64,000 nucleotides of DNA from an uncultured Phycisphaerae bacterium (GCA_937949545.1 CALEDR010000007.1:62001-126000); one strand, 5' to 3'; numbered from the stretch's first letter, positions 1 through 9,600 are shown. Numbers and translations: made by a program. Notes: generated by a model not told the origin, from the letters alone.

Positions 1-111
1 ATCCTGAGCCGTATGGACCCCCAGTTCCGCCAGGGCCTCGGCCCGGGCCGGCCCGACCCCTTTCAGATACTGAACCGGTGTTGCCGGTGTTACGGCTGCT
101 TTTGGATGCAT
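1..111 (-). CDS. recG: ATP-dependent DNA helicase RecG, N-terminal fragment (runs off window)
   Basis: The window edge leaves only the first 37 codons, starting at the ATG at 111 and read leftward. The residues after about position 13 read VQYLKGVGPARAEALAELGV, which is the conserved start of the RecG wedge region. In full-length RecG this precedes the OB fold and helicase motor that remodel stalled replication forks and recombination junctions. The start lies 36 bp after the pcm stop, so the two are probably co-transcribed. The motor domains are outside the window, so intactness cannot be judged. Confidence 0.8.
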   Translation of the reverse strand, partial: MHPKAAVTPATPVQYLKGVGPARAEALAELGVHTAQD

Positions 112-147
112 CGATTCAGACACGCCGCCGAACTCTCCGCCTTCCCG

Positions 148-816
148 TCATACCTCGCCAAATCCGTACTGCCCGATGAGTCTGACAAACCGGCACCCGC
201 AGACACTCATAGGATGCAGAATGCCCTTTTCTTTCCGATAAACCGTCAGTGTCTGGGTCCAGGATTCCCCGATCGGGGCGACCAAAAGCCCCCCTTCGGC
301 CAGCTGTTTTTCCAGCGGCGGAGGCACCGACGGCACAGCCGCTGTCAGCAGAATCCGCTCAAAGTGCATCTTCTCCTCCGGCCAGCCGACGCTGCCGTCT
401 CCGACAAAGAACACCGCATTTTCGATTCCCAAACGCGCCAGTACGGCCTGCGCCCGCACCGACAGCTCGCTGAACCGTTCAATGGTATAGACCTTCTTGC
501 ACAGCAGCGCCAGCACGGCCGTCTGATAGCCGGAGCCCGTGCCGATTTCCAGCACGGTCTCATCGCCTGTAAGACGAAGACACTGCGTCATCAGCGCCAC
601 GATATACGGCTGGCTGATGGTCTGCCCCAGCCCGATGGCCAGCGGATAATCCGAATAGGCCTGGGCCGCATATTCCGGCTTGACAAACCACTCCCGCGGC
701 AGACGGCCCATCACCTCCAGCACCCGCGGGTCGGTAATGTCCCGACCTTTCAGGTCCTGCTCAACCATCTGACGCCGCTGTTCGGCAAAACGAACATGCT
801 CCTCAAAACTGACCAT
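148..816 (-). CDS. pcm: Protein-L-isoaspartate O-methyltransferase
   Basis: This 222-residue protein repairs proteins in the cytoplasm. It transfers a methyl group from S-adenosylmethionine to isoaspartyl residues formed by ageing asparagine and aspartate. The SAM-binding motif VLEIGTGSGYQTAVLA and the following TIERFSEL are characteristic. The early segment (GQTISQPYIVALM) matches the conserved substrate-side loop, and the length is typical of the family. The frame stays open upstream to 1050, but that extension is of unlikely composition. MVSFEEHVRF at 816 aligns with normal N-termini, although no strong ribosome-binding site is visible. It is followed by recG. Confidence 0.88.
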   Translation of the reverse strand: MVSFEEHVRFAEQRRQMVEQDLKGRDITDPRVLEVMGRLPREWFVKPEYAAQAYSDYPLAIGLGQTISQPYIVALMTQCLRLTGDETVLEIGTGSGYQTAVLALLCKKVYTIERFSELSVRAQAVLARLGIENAVFFVGDGSVGWPEEKMHFERILLTAAVPSVPPPLEKQLAEGGLLVAPIGESWTQTLTVYRKEKGILHPMSVCGCRFVRLIGQYGFGEV

Positions 817-876
817 ATCGTTTATTTTGATAGAGAAATCCCTTTTTTGCAAAGTTTTTTTAAGACCCGTTCTTCC

Positions 877-905
877 TTGCAAGACCTCCTTTCGAAGACC
901 ATAAT
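877..905 (+). promoter_or_regulatory. Candidate sigma70-type promoter for the lipoprotein gene at 942
   Basis: TTGCAA (877-882), a 17-base spacer, and CATAAT (900-905) fit a vegetative promoter. The predicted transcript would start near 912 and leave about a 30-base leader with the AAAGGAG ribosome-binding site. Found by eye only. Confidence 0.4.
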
Positions 906-941
906 GTACAGATAGAGCACATTCAGAAAAGGAGAAACAAG

Positions 942-1538
942 ATGCGGAAAACACGAAAGTATCTGCCGGTGTTTCTGATGGCCTTCGGGATGGGCTGTGT
1001 GCCGTCTCTGTATGAACTGTACACGGAGGATACGCTTGTCTTTGACCCAAAACTGGTGGGCTGCTGGCAGACGGAAAAGGGGGAGCTGTGGTGCTTTACC
1101 CGCCGTGCGAACACCAGCGGTTATGACCTGACGATTGTCGAGGAAAGCGAGAAGCGAAGCTACATGCTGGCCTATCTGGTTGAAATCGGGCCTCATCGCT
1201 TTCTGGATATCTCCCCGAAGGAATCGAAACGGCCCGACCTGGGCGGCTGGCAGGAGTATCACCTCCAGCCCGTTCATACCTTCTATCTGGTGGAGGCGAC
1301 AGAGCCCAATCTGATGCTGGCGGCGATGATGCCGGAAGCAATGGAGAAGCTCCTCGAGGAAAAACCGACTCTGCTGAAGCATGAAAAGGTCCGCGACCGG
1401 CTGATTCTGACGGCCTCCACACCGCAGCTGCAGGAGTTTCTCAGCAAACCGGAGATGGTGGACCAGGTTTTCGGTGAGGCCGCCGCTCTGAAGCCGTACA
1501 AATCCGGCGCGGCTGAGGAAAAAGAGCAGCCGAATTAG
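942..1538 (+). CDS. Hypothetical lipoprotein
   Basis: The 198-residue product has a short basic N-terminus (MRKTRKY), a hydrophobic core, and a lipobox-like FGMGC at about residues 15-19. It is therefore probably lipid-anchored on the outside of the inner membrane or in the outer membrane. The mature part is mixed alpha/beta in composition and ends in a charged helical region (EAMEKLLEEKPTLLKHEKVR). No known domain is recognised. A good ribosome-binding site (AAAGGAG) sits ahead of the ATG. It is divergent from pcm and convergent with the pseudopilin gene. Confidence 0.7.
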   Translation: MRKTRKYLPVFLMAFGMGCVPSLYELYTEDTLVFDPKLVGCWQTEKGELWCFTRRANTSGYDLTIVEESEKRSYMLAYLVEIGPHRFLDISPKESKRPDLGGWQEYHLQPVHTFYLVEATEPNLMLAAMMPEAMEKLLEEKPTLLKHEKVRDRLILTASTPQLQEFLSKPEMVDQVFGEAAALKPYKSGAAEEKEQPN

Positions 1539-1555
1539 GGCGAAATACGGGGTGT

Positions 1556-2380
1556 TTACGGATAGAACCGCTCGAAGGGGAAATTGCGAATCATATAGGC
1601 TAAATCCGTCCCTTCTCCGGCCGGAATCTCATTGAAATTGACCCGCTGTTCTTTGGCCATCTTGAGGGTGGATTTGTCCACCCAGCGGTGTTTTTCTCCG
1701 TGTCCATCGGCAAACCCGAGGATGCTTCGCCCCAGATGGGCAATCGAAATCGGATCAATCCAGGTATTGGGCGTCTGGGGCTTGATGACCCAGGAATTGA
1801 CATTCATCCCGCGGCCGTCCACTTCTTCCACGAGAATGTATTTGTCTCCGGGTGATTTAATGGTGGTGGTCTTCAGGTGGGGATAATAGCCCTGCCACTG
1901 GATTTCTGAGGAGGAGTTGGGGCCCACGCCTGCAGCGAGGGAATAACTGCGGTATCCGCCGACACCGGTGCCGTTGGCCGTTGTCGGGGGATGCAGGTGG
2001 CGCTTGTCGGACGGGCAGTGATAAATGTCGGCCCCTTCAGAATAGGGAAAGAGCAGGCCCTTTTCGATCCCCCGTATCTCATCTTCGGCCGTGGAGTTTT
2101 CCGGGGCGACGGTCGTGCCGTCCTGACGCTGCGGAGAAGCCACCCAGCAGTAGAGAGGGTCCCGGGTGGAGCCGACCATTGAACCGACGATGCGGTTGTT
2201 GTTCTCGTAGGCATAGACTGTCCAAGCCTTGGACAGACCGTTGACGTGGGTCAGGCAAATTGTTCCTTCCGCCTGCAGTTTGGCCGACTTTAAGGCAGGC
2301 AGGACAATCGCCAGCAGCAAACCGATAATCGCGATGACGACCAGCAGTTCAATCAGTGTGAAACCGGAGTTTTTTCTCAT
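1556..2380 (-). CDS. Type II secretion-like pseudopilin with H-X9-DG C-terminal motif
   Basis: The 274-residue protein begins MRKNSGFTLIELLVVIAII, a class III prepilin signal with cleavage expected between G and F and a conserved Glu at mature position 5. The C-terminal part contains ILGFADGHGEKHRWVD, the H-X9-DG type motif of large pseudopilin families that are expanded in planctomycetes. A frame extension to 2419 is possible. The ATG at 2380 is better because it places the signal at the N-terminus and follows a GGGCGGGAA sequence. Such proteins are inserted in the inner membrane and assembled or secreted through Gsp-like machinery. The specific role is unknown, and it stands alone, far from the gsp operon at 54-64 kb. 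Confidence 0.85.
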   Translation of the reverse strand: MRKNSGFTLIELLVVIAIIGLLLAIVLPALKSAKLQAEGTICLTHVNGLSKAWTVYAYENNNRIVGSMVGSTRDPLYCWVASPQRQDGTTVAPENSTAEDEIRGIEKGLLFPYSEGADIYHCPSDKRHLHPPTTANGTGVGGYRSYSLAAGVGPNSSSEIQWQGYYPHLKTTTIKSPGDKYILVEEVDGRGMNVNSWVIKPQTPNTWIDPISIAHLGRSILGFADGHGEKHRWVDKSTLKMAKEQRVNFNEIPAGEGTDLAYMIRNFPFERFYP

Positions 2381-3018
2381 AATCTGATTCCCGCCCTGTT
2401 TTGTCCTGTATTTTGTCATTTTACGGCCTGCTTATAAAGCAATGCCGTCGGCCGGGGCTGTTTCCAAATTTTTTTTCGAAGCACGAAAAAATTGTGTTTT
2501 TGGACTGGGAATTGGATTGCGGGGTGTCGTGGACAGTCGGCATATGGGAAACCGTGCGATTGAAAAAATCGGGAAAGGGCGGATTTGCGGGTTTTTGAGC
2601 GAAAAAAGGGGTTTTGGGTGGAAAAACATCGGGGAAAGTACCGATTGAAACGCGCCCAAACGCGCTGCAAACGTGCCGCAAACGAGATGGAAAAGAGTTT
2701 TTTTAACCACGGATGGACACAGAGATTATTTCACCACGGATTTACACGGATGAACACGGATTCCAGCGGCCAGCGGGAGAAAAATCCGAAGCACGAAATT
2801 CGAAATCCGAAACGAAGAAAGACAGGAATGCAGAACAGAATAGGAATGCAAGAATCCAGGAATACATGTAGTCATGGGGCGGGTGAAGATGTTCGGTATT
2901 TTGCAGGCCATTTGTTCCTCCTTCTATTGTTGGGGGGTATTATACCACAGAGAAGGGCAAAAAACAACCGCGGATTTGAACCACGGATTTACACGGATGA
3001 ACACGGATTCCAGCGGCC
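2381..3018. other. Non-coding stretch with repeat material
   Basis: No convincing gene is present. 2381-2700 is upstream of the pseudopilin and shows A/T-runs but no clear promoter match. 2701-3020 carries two copies of a 41-bp direct repeat, other CCACGGAT/ACACGGAT units, and a segment rich in GAAATTC/CGAAATCCG-like words (about 2785-2830). That low-information vocabulary resembles dispersed intergenic repeats. An open plus-strand frame crosses it but has no protein-like features. Confidence 0.6.
2733..2773 (+). repeat. 41-bp direct repeat, copy 1
   Basis: This copy is identical to 2980-3020 and built from ACACGGAT-like units (core CCACGGATTTACACGGATGA). The imperfect copy just before it (2705-2725, AACCACGGATGGACACAGAG) suggests a degenerate tandem family. 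Related words occur in the gspE-gspF gap at 61583-61641. Confidence 0.85.
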
Positions 3019-3020
3019 AG
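2980..3020 (+). repeat. 41-bp direct repeat, copy 2
   Basis: This is an exact second copy of 2733-2773, starting 247 bp further on. It ends against the 12-bp arm (3019-3030) that brackets the dockerin fragment, so the repeat sits exactly at a rearrangement boundary. Confidence 0.85.
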
Positions 3021-3183
3021 ATTTCAGCGGGCGGCGGGCGGCTGCCGGCCGGGGGGAATATTGGGGTCGCTGTGCAGGTTGCACAGCCCGCACAGCCGCC
3101 CTTCGTCAAAGACCGCCGTCAGCCAGTGCTTCGCGACAATCGCCAAATCCTCCAGATTCACCATCCCGTCTCCGCTGAAATCT
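3019..3183. repeat. 12-bp perfect inverted repeat bracketing the dockerin fragment
   Basis: AGATTTCAGCGG at 3019-3030 and its exact reverse complement CCGCTGAAATCT at 3172-3183 flank the duplicated segment. The right arm is almost entirely part of the dockerin coding sequence. The left arm is new at this site, so the structure may mark a template-switch breakpoint rather than a transposon end. No target duplication is evident. Confidence 0.7.
3024..3182 (-). pseudogene. Stray dockerin/EF-hand gene fragment
   Basis: Positions 3042-3182 match 8095-8235 at 140 of 141 bases (the one difference is at 3131). Read leftward the fragment encodes DFSGDGMVNLEDLAIVAKHW and the following cysteine-containing loop, the same EF-hand-like repeat as residues 560-606 of the 1078-residue protein. 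It has no start codon. An in-frame TGA lies just upstream, around 3207, and after the match the frame ends at 3024. It is therefore a non-functional piece left by local duplication. Its near-identity indicates a recent event or ongoing gene conversion. Confidence 0.85.
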
Positions 3184-3236
3184 AAAAGTATAGGAATCTT
3201 TTCTCAGAAGAAATTCTTTTCTGATTTTTCACCTTC

Positions 3237-3818
3237 TCATGGAGCATTCCGTTCTTTCAAGGCGGAAGCTAATAGTTTATACAATGTTTTATCTTTTCCC
3301 CTCGGAGTGACGGCAAATCCATCCTTTGTTAATGCGAAAGGCACAAGACGAGTTGTTTGGGAGTGCAAATGGCTCGAAATAGATATAACAACCAAGACAC
3401 TATTTGGCTTTATTACATATTTTTCTGGAAGTTCCGGGTCATACAAACATGCTATCATCTGACTGATTTCATTTGGTTCCGAATACACTTTTATCAGAGT
3501 GCGTCTGGGGGGCAGCCCATCCCATTCTCCGCTTTCAAAAGTCGATTTCCCCCTCCATCGAGACATCTCTGCCTTCGAACTTTTCACAGCCGGATAGGGA
3601 TGATAGAGGGAAAAATAATCAGGGCCTTCCTCCGGAGACCCAAACTGGACTATGCATACCGGAATTTCATCGTCCGGTACCCTGCTGTACAGGGCTGATG
3701 CTCCATCCCACACAGGCAGTAATTTGGGATAGGAGTTTGACTTGTTAAGGCAGCGGCGGCTGCACCCAAAAAGAAATAAAAAAAGCATAAACAACAAAAA
3801 GATACCGTGATTTTTCAT
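3237..3818 (-). CDS. Hypothetical lipoprotein
   Basis: The 193-residue product starts MKNHGIFLLFMLFLFLFGCS, a typical lipoprotein signal with the lipobox cysteine at residue 19. The mature protein has no recognised domain. Its central part (PDDEIPVCIVQFGSPEEG) and a basic C-terminus give no clear clue. It is the last gene of a leftward series starting at 9912, 19 bp after the caspase-like paralogue, so it is probably translated from the same transcript and may be envelope-associated. Confidence 0.65.
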   Translation of the reverse strand: MKNHGIFLLFMLFLFLFGCSRRCLNKSNSYPKLLPVWDGASALYSRVPDDEIPVCIVQFGSPEEGPDYFSLYHPYPAVKSSKAEMSRWRGKSTFESGEWDGLPPRRTLIKVYSEPNEISQMIACLYDPELPEKYVIKPNSVLVVISISSHLHSQTTRLVPFALTKDGFAVTPRGKDKTLYKLLASALKERNAP

Positions 3819-3837
3819 CGTCAGGTCTCCACTGTTT

Positions 3838-5235
3838 CTATTCCAATTTTTGATCTAACGCATGCAAACCATAGAAGATTAACAGCTGGTGATCCAGGTT
3901 CGATGGGTCTGCGTCATACATTCCATTGAAGCCGAGACATTGCCGCCTGATCCCGATTTCAGATTGCTGGATTGCCATAATTCCATCCCATACAGTTTTA
4001 GCTTTTTCGCTCGTTTCTCCAAGTTTATCAAAAAAGATGGAAATACCCCGAACCAAATTGTCTCCGATTCCCTCTGCCCAGCCGCCATTGGTCTGCAAGA
4101 CGGCGTATCGATAACCGCCATACATCATATCCCCCCAAGCATGATCATGCTCTGAACCGCATCCCTGGGCTTCGGCCATATCCGGATAAGCCGCAGAAAG
4201 ACAGCCAAAAATGAACATTTTATCGATCCGGCAGTCCAATGCAGGATTGCTGTTGCGGAGTGCGTACAGATCAAATGCATAATCATCCAGGGGTATGGGA
4301 TGTGGAGTTTCATAATAATAAGGCAATGGAATTGCCGCCGGTCTGCTGCGTCTTGTGTACGAAAAGGCACCAAGATCATAGAAAGCGCCGGGGTTTGCAA
4401 CCCTGCTTTGGCGGAAGCATTGAAAGCGGGTTCTCTGAACATCCCCTACATGGCTGTTCGCATGACCAAAATAAATAACGATCCGCCGCCCCGGCATTGT
4501 AAAAAATAAAAAATCCAGATTTTGCTGGTTTACATCGTAACCGGACAAAACTGCATAGGGCAACCGCCGATTCTCGGCTGCCTTTACAGCAGAACAAATT
4601 GCCTGCCAAAATATTCGTGTAACTTTCCTATCCGGCAACAGGAAGACCACACGTGCCCTTTTTCCCTCCCAATCGTTCGGATCAAAACGCTTTTTGAGCA
4701 GTTTCTCATATCGTTTTCTGTCGCTGTTGTTGGGAGTTCCAGAAACACCGAACACGCCTTCTTGATAAATTTCTTCATCTGTCAGACTCATTTCACAAAG
4801 CCAGTGAGTCTTCAAAATGTTTGTCGGTATAGTTATGTCCATCCTCCCGGGGAGAATATTCACATCGTAAATTATTTCATTCCGGATATCTGAAATAGCC
4901 AAATCCCGTCTGTTACCAAGATTAAAACCGCTGATTATAAATGGTTCATTGGGCTCAAATGTCTCCGGAATGTCGGCATAATACAGCCCCGCCGTGCCGG
5001 CCCCTTCGATCACGCGTTCGGTGATCTCCAGCCCCCAATCAATGGTTCGCACCACCCTGAGCCGATGACTGCCCGGCCCCAACCGTGTCAAATCCGCCTC
5101 AAAGACCGGCCCCCCCAGCGTTCCGGCCTGCCAGGTCCCGAGGCATTCCCCATCCAGAAAGGCGGAAATCCGCCAGGCCGGCTGGGGCTGAGCGATTCCA
5201 ATTCCCTTCCGGTCTCTTGAAAAAACTTTCACCAC
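3838..5235 (-). CDS. Putative caspase-like (clan CD-type) domain protein, paralogue of the 1078-residue protein's C-terminus
   Basis: The 465-residue product aligns by eye with residues ~640-1078 of the large protein at 6676-9912. Shared landmarks are FEPNEPF versus YEPNEPY, FGHANSHVG versus IGHTNSQIG, and FGCLSA versus IGCETG. After an Ig-like N-terminal region (to ~110), a strand (RARVVFLLP) is followed by a strand ending in His258 (IVIYFGH). Another strand ends in Cys345 (MFIFGC), followed by YAVLQTNGGWAEGIGDNLVR. The order strand-His, strand-Cys is that of clan CD cysteine peptidases. That assignment is inference. It starts with GTG, overlaps the previous stop by 7 bp, and follows GGAGGAG. 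No signal peptide is present, so it may be N-terminally truncated relative to its paralogue. Confidence 0.65.
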   Translation of the reverse strand: MVKVFSRDRKGIGIAQPQPAWRISAFLDGECLGTWQAGTLGGPVFEADLTRLGPGSHRLRVVRTIDWGLEITERVIEGAGTAGLYYADIPETFEPNEPFIISGFNLGNRRDLAISDIRNEIIYDVNILPGRMDITIPTNILKTHWLCEMSLTDEEIYQEGVFGVSGTPNNSDRKRYEKLLKKRFDPNDWEGKRARVVFLLPDRKVTRIFWQAICSAVKAAENRRLPYAVLSGYDVNQQNLDFLFFTMPGRRIVIYFGHANSHVGDVQRTRFQCFRQSRVANPGAFYDLGAFSYTRRSRPAAIPLPYYYETPHPIPLDDYAFDLYALRNSNPALDCRIDKMFIFGCLSAAYPDMAEAQGCGSEHDHAWGDMMYGGYRYAVLQTNGGWAEGIGDNLVRGISIFFDKLGETSEKAKTVWDGIMAIQQSEIGIRRQCLGFNGMYDADPSNLDHQLLIFYGLHALDQKLE

Positions 5236-6641
5236 TCCTCCATCATCGGTACTTTTTCATCCGCCGCTGTGACTGCAATCGGCCAGTATACAATATCAGG
5301 AAGATGAATATGAAGACTAAGGTCTCTTTTGGAAGTTTTTTTGTTGAAAGTCCCGCCATTGTCTTCAAAATCTTCTCCAATGCTGTACAAAGTGAAACCG
5401 TCCCCCAGAATTTTATAGATCATGGGGCCGTTACTGTACGGATCCATCGGTATAGAACGCAAATAGCCCTCTACGGCCAGTTTATCCAGGGTCTGCGGAT
5501 AGACACCTGTGTCGTTTTTGTATCGCAAAACGGCAAGAACAGCAATCAATGCATTCATCTGAGCGGCTGTTTTGTGATAAGTATGAATCATGGCTTCCGG
5601 ATTCAGGTGAACGTGCGAAACAATAAAGAAAATATGACTGCGCTCTACTTCGTCAAATCTCTCAAAGGCGGAAGGAACGTCCTGAAGTATTTGCCAGGGG
5701 GTTTTTTGAAGCAGATGATCGGAAAGCTCGATTAAATCGTCTATTTGACGGGTTATTTCATTCCGAGTCGTTCCGAACAAACAAAAATATGCCCGCTCCT
5801 TCAGGGCTTCAAAATAGATGTGAAAAACAGAGAGGTCAGAAGCCAGCAAAGCCCGGGGATACCCGGAACGCCAGGCCCATCGTCCGGTCCCTCTGCCGTT
5901 GTCCAGAAACGTTCGCTGAAGCATATCCTCCGCAAAAAACTTTTCCGTTTTGAAACTGGGTCGATACATATCCTCGGCAGCCAATGTCTCCAGACTTTCC
6001 TGCCACACTCTTAAAATGGAACTGCCGATAGAATATTGCTGAAGCATGAGGAAAAGGTTTTCCGCCGTCATTTGTCTGAGCCGAAGCCCAAGAAACTGGT
6101 CAGCCACAAATAACTGCGGACTGCACAAATGATTTCCGGCACGACAGCAGTGCAGAAGAGTCTCGAGGGCCTTTTCAAATCGTCCTTCCTGAGCCTCAAG
6201 CCGGGCTTTCCAGATACAGACTTCGGCCAGCTGGCTGAAGGAGGGAATCTCCGGAACCCGGATTCCGCACATCGTCCCATCTTCGGAAAAGCGTTCAGGT
6301 CGATAATACGGCTTGCCGGAGGCTGTCTGAAAATATTCGGCAGCCGCTGCATTGGCTTTGAGCCATTCGATCATGGATTCCGGCAGAGGCCGAAGACAGT
6401 AAGGGTCCACAGCCCAAACGTCATCCGATTTCGGCACATAAGCTTCGAATGCCTTTTGGTAAAGGAAGGCAGCGTTTTCGTCCGGTTTGAACCCCGGTGG
6501 TTTTGACCAGTCATTATATTTGGCCACGTAATCTGTTTGAATCAAAGGCCTTTGGGCGAAAAGCCAACCTATTTTCGCAAGGAAAATAACAGGCAGCACT
6601 CCGCCCAAAAGCAGCAAGCAATTTCGTTTTCTGATTCTCAT
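5229..6641 (-). CDS. Membrane-anchored protein with GspG-like C-terminal motif, function unknown
   Basis: The 470-residue product begins MRIRKRNCLLLLGGVLPVIF, a basic stretch and one membrane helix, leaving the rest probably outside the cytoplasm. The middle is helical (KARLEAQEGRFEKALETLLH) with repeat-like periodicity. The C-terminus (~360-440) has the pattern YPQTLDKL...IPMDPYSNGPMIYKI...FTLYSIGEDFEDNGG. The same pattern ends major pseudopilins and many planctomycete proteins of unknown role. The frame extends to 6977 inside the neighbouring gene. The ATG at 6641 follows GGAAGAGAAGGG and gives the membrane helix at the N-terminus. It lies 34 bp after the 1078-residue gene and overlaps the next by 7 bp, so it is probably in the same operon. 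Confidence 0.72.
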   Translation of the reverse strand: MRIRKRNCLLLLGGVLPVIFLAKIGWLFAQRPLIQTDYVAKYNDWSKPPGFKPDENAAFLYQKAFEAYVPKSDDVWAVDPYCLRPLPESMIEWLKANAAAAEYFQTASGKPYYRPERFSEDGTMCGIRVPEIPSFSQLAEVCIWKARLEAQEGRFEKALETLLHCCRAGNHLCSPQLFVADQFLGLRLRQMTAENLFLMLQQYSIGSSILRVWQESLETLAAEDMYRPSFKTEKFFAEDMLQRTFLDNGRGTGRWAWRSGYPRALLASDLSVFHIYFEALKERAYFCLFGTTRNEITRQIDDLIELSDHLLQKTPWQILQDVPSAFERFDEVERSHIFFIVSHVHLNPEAMIHTYHKTAAQMNALIAVLAVLRYKNDTGVYPQTLDKLAVEGYLRSIPMDPYSNGPMIYKILGDGFTLYSIGEDFEDNGGTFNKKTSKRDLSLHIHLPDIVYWPIAVTAADEKVPMMEEW

Positions 6642-6675
6642 ACAATCCCTTCTCTTCCTGCAGAGTCCGCTCCTT

Positions 6676-9600
6676 TCAGTACCAATACAGCCAGTCCAAT
6701 TTTGCAGACAGCGGCCACCATTGAATTGTCCTTTCCTCCATCCCGTCTCTTCCCCAAACAGCTCGATATTCGTGGAAGCCGATCGGACCATTTCGGAGGG
6801 CATCGTGTAAATTTCTGTCGGAATGGGCCCGGAGGATATGGGCCCATGCACGGGGAAAATCCGCCGCCTGTTCAACAAGATATCCATACCAGATTGGAGT
6901 TCTTGTCCCGATATAGACATGGACATAGTTGCCCTGCTGATCTTGATAATAGGCGCCGACGGCATACGCCATGTCATTGTAATTCATTACCTGATTCGCA
7001 TTTTTCCACTCCAAACCTGTCTCACACCCAATCGCCCAGAATTCTTTTATCGTTTTGGTTTTCCATAAACCCAAAGACCACATACTGCGACCGCGAATTT
7101 CCCAATCTGAAGGAAGAGGGTCAAGTGCAGGCGGATAAATTAATCGATCGGAACGCTTGCAGGAAAAAATCCTGTTCTCTACAAAGAACGGCCAATATTT
7201 CCGTTTGTCCCAGCACTTAAAGTTTGTCCGATGCGTTCCCTCCCGGATTACCTCAAGCCTGAGATTTCTTGTTTCCCCTATTTGACTGTTGGTATGGCCG
7301 ATCCAGTAAACATAATGAAGATTTTTCCCGCAAAGGGCTGTTTGAATATTATCCCAGTTCGCATTTGTGCCGAGCAATTCTATGCAGGAAATCCCTTTTA
7401 ACAAAAGACAGGCTCGGATCTCGGCTATCGAGATTTCAAAATCTCTGTTAGCCCTCTCAAAAGGTGCGATAATCACCGCCCGGAAGGAGTTGGGGTCGAT
7501 ACGGCTCATGTCCACGTTTTCGCTCAGCGGCCCCCAAAGCGTCGTCGGCCCGGAGGCCTTTTCCCCGCCGATCGACACCGCCGCTTTCGAAGCCGGCCCC
7601 AACAAGGCCTGATGCCGAAACCAGCCGCCTTCATAAACCGCTTCCTCTCCCGAACCAGCCTGTACCCGCACCGAGGCCCCGTCAAAAAAGCCGCACAATT
7701 CGTACGGCTCGTTCGGCTCATACATCGGCGGAATCGAAGCATAGAAAATCACGTTATCAAACCGCACCGTCTGCGGCACCAGCCAGCATCCTCCTTGAGA
7801 GGTATAGCCGCCCACAGCCAGCCGATGGACACCGTTGCTGTACTCGTAGGTGAGAATTTCAAAAAAGACCTCTCCCTCCCGGTCCGGATAGGTCTGACCG
7901 GCCAGCTGCCCATCCACCTGCACAAAAACCCGGGAAGAAACCGGATAGTTCTTCACCTGAATGACTGTCAGGCCGGATAAGGCATTCGATTCCATTGGGC
8001 TGCCGTTCGGATCCGAAAACAAGACGGATACTTCCAGCCGGATCCCGCTGCCCCATTCGGCCCAAAAGGCGTTCATATCCCTGTCGTCAATTGTCTGCCG
8101 GCCGGGGGGAATATTGGGGTCGCTGTGCAGGTTGCACAGCCCGCACAGCCGCCCTTCGTCAAAGACCGCCGTCAGCCAGTGCTCCGCGACAATCGCCAAA
8201 TCCTCCAGATTCACCATCCCGTCTCCGCTGAAATCCGACCGGGCGCAGTTTGGGTCGTGAAGGCCCGGCTGATTCGGGTCGGCCGTGTAGCCGTAATTCT
8301 TTGCAAAAATCCCCAAATCCGGCAGATTGACCCAGCTGTCAGCGTTCAGGTCCATCCGCACCCGATTCGGGTCATCCGTCGCCCCCATGCACGCCTCCAT
8401 CAGGGCCAAATCCTGCTCATCCACAACGCCGTCCCAATTGAAGTCAGCCGGACTGCTCGGAATCCCGAACGTCCCCGTGACCCCAACCGGAAAATGACAG
8501 CCGATATCCAGAATCCCCGTGTCCGGCCGGTCATGAGCCGTACCCGTCCCATCATCGGCCATCCCATACCCCGCATCCGTCAGTTCTGAATCCGGCAGAA
8601 CATACAGTTTTTCCCATTCCTGCGGGAAGTTATACAGCGGATCATGGCTCAGCCCGATGCAACCGCTGAAAGAATCTTCGAAATTGGCATTTTGTCGGTT
8701 GCCCCAAAAAGCGCTATGGACAATCTCGGCCTCCGTCAGGCCTGACCGCTGGTAAATCCCAAAGAAATAACTATTTGCAAAACAACTGTTTACCGCTCGG
8801 ATGCGGACTTCCGGCAGTTGGTTCGGGTCTGATGTATTTGGGTCTGCCGTGTTTGGGTCTGTCCAGGGCTCGTCAATATAAAGCCCGACATCTCCCTCAT
8901 AAAGGATGGTTCGCTCAATTTCTACGGTAAAGATAGGAAACGAACTTATGTCCGGAACCACATAAATGCCGGTCCCGACATAACCAAGCAACCCGTGAAA
9001 GATAGAACCGTTGAGCCAAAACTCGCAGTCTTGAACGGCTGCCGGAGCATACAATTGAAGTCCGTCAAAACATCCTGCGGTAATCACCCACCGCAGAGGT
9101 GTTTCGAGCGGTTCGTTGAGCACAATCCCCGCGATACAATGCGTAACAATCAGATTTTCAATCCGCGTTTTCGGGTCGGCCCCGCGGTGCACGTAAATCC
9201 CTGCCGCGTTATTGACAAACCAGTTGTTCGGTTCTGCCGCCTCAATTCTCACGGCCGGCAGCACGGCCGGGCAGTCCCCCTCATAAAAAGCCGCCCGGCC
9301 AAGGTCCAGCCGCCCGCCGGGCATCACCTCAATCACTGGCAGATTCGGATCATAAGGAGCAATCAGCCGAGTGCCGGCGGGCATCACAACATACCCCTCA
9401 ATCCGGATAGGCAGAGATGTAATTCGGTAAGTTTTCGGCTCCAGAATACACGACCCCAGCGGTCCGGCCAGCTCTTCAAACGATTCCGATTCTCTTCCTA
9501 AGGTTCGTATGCTGACAGTCTCAACCAGCTCCGGATCCTCTTGGGGAGCCGCTGTCTCTATCTTCGGAAGTGAATCTGGAGAATCTGTTGGCTCATTGGC

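Noticed and set aside
2701-3020. Possible CRISPR array
   Set aside because: There are only two exact 41-bp units with a 206-bp gap between them. There are no regular spacers and no cas genes.
2585-3178. Plus-strand open frame across the repeat region
   Set aside because: It runs through direct repeats and the reverse of the dockerin fragment. Its composition is not protein-like.
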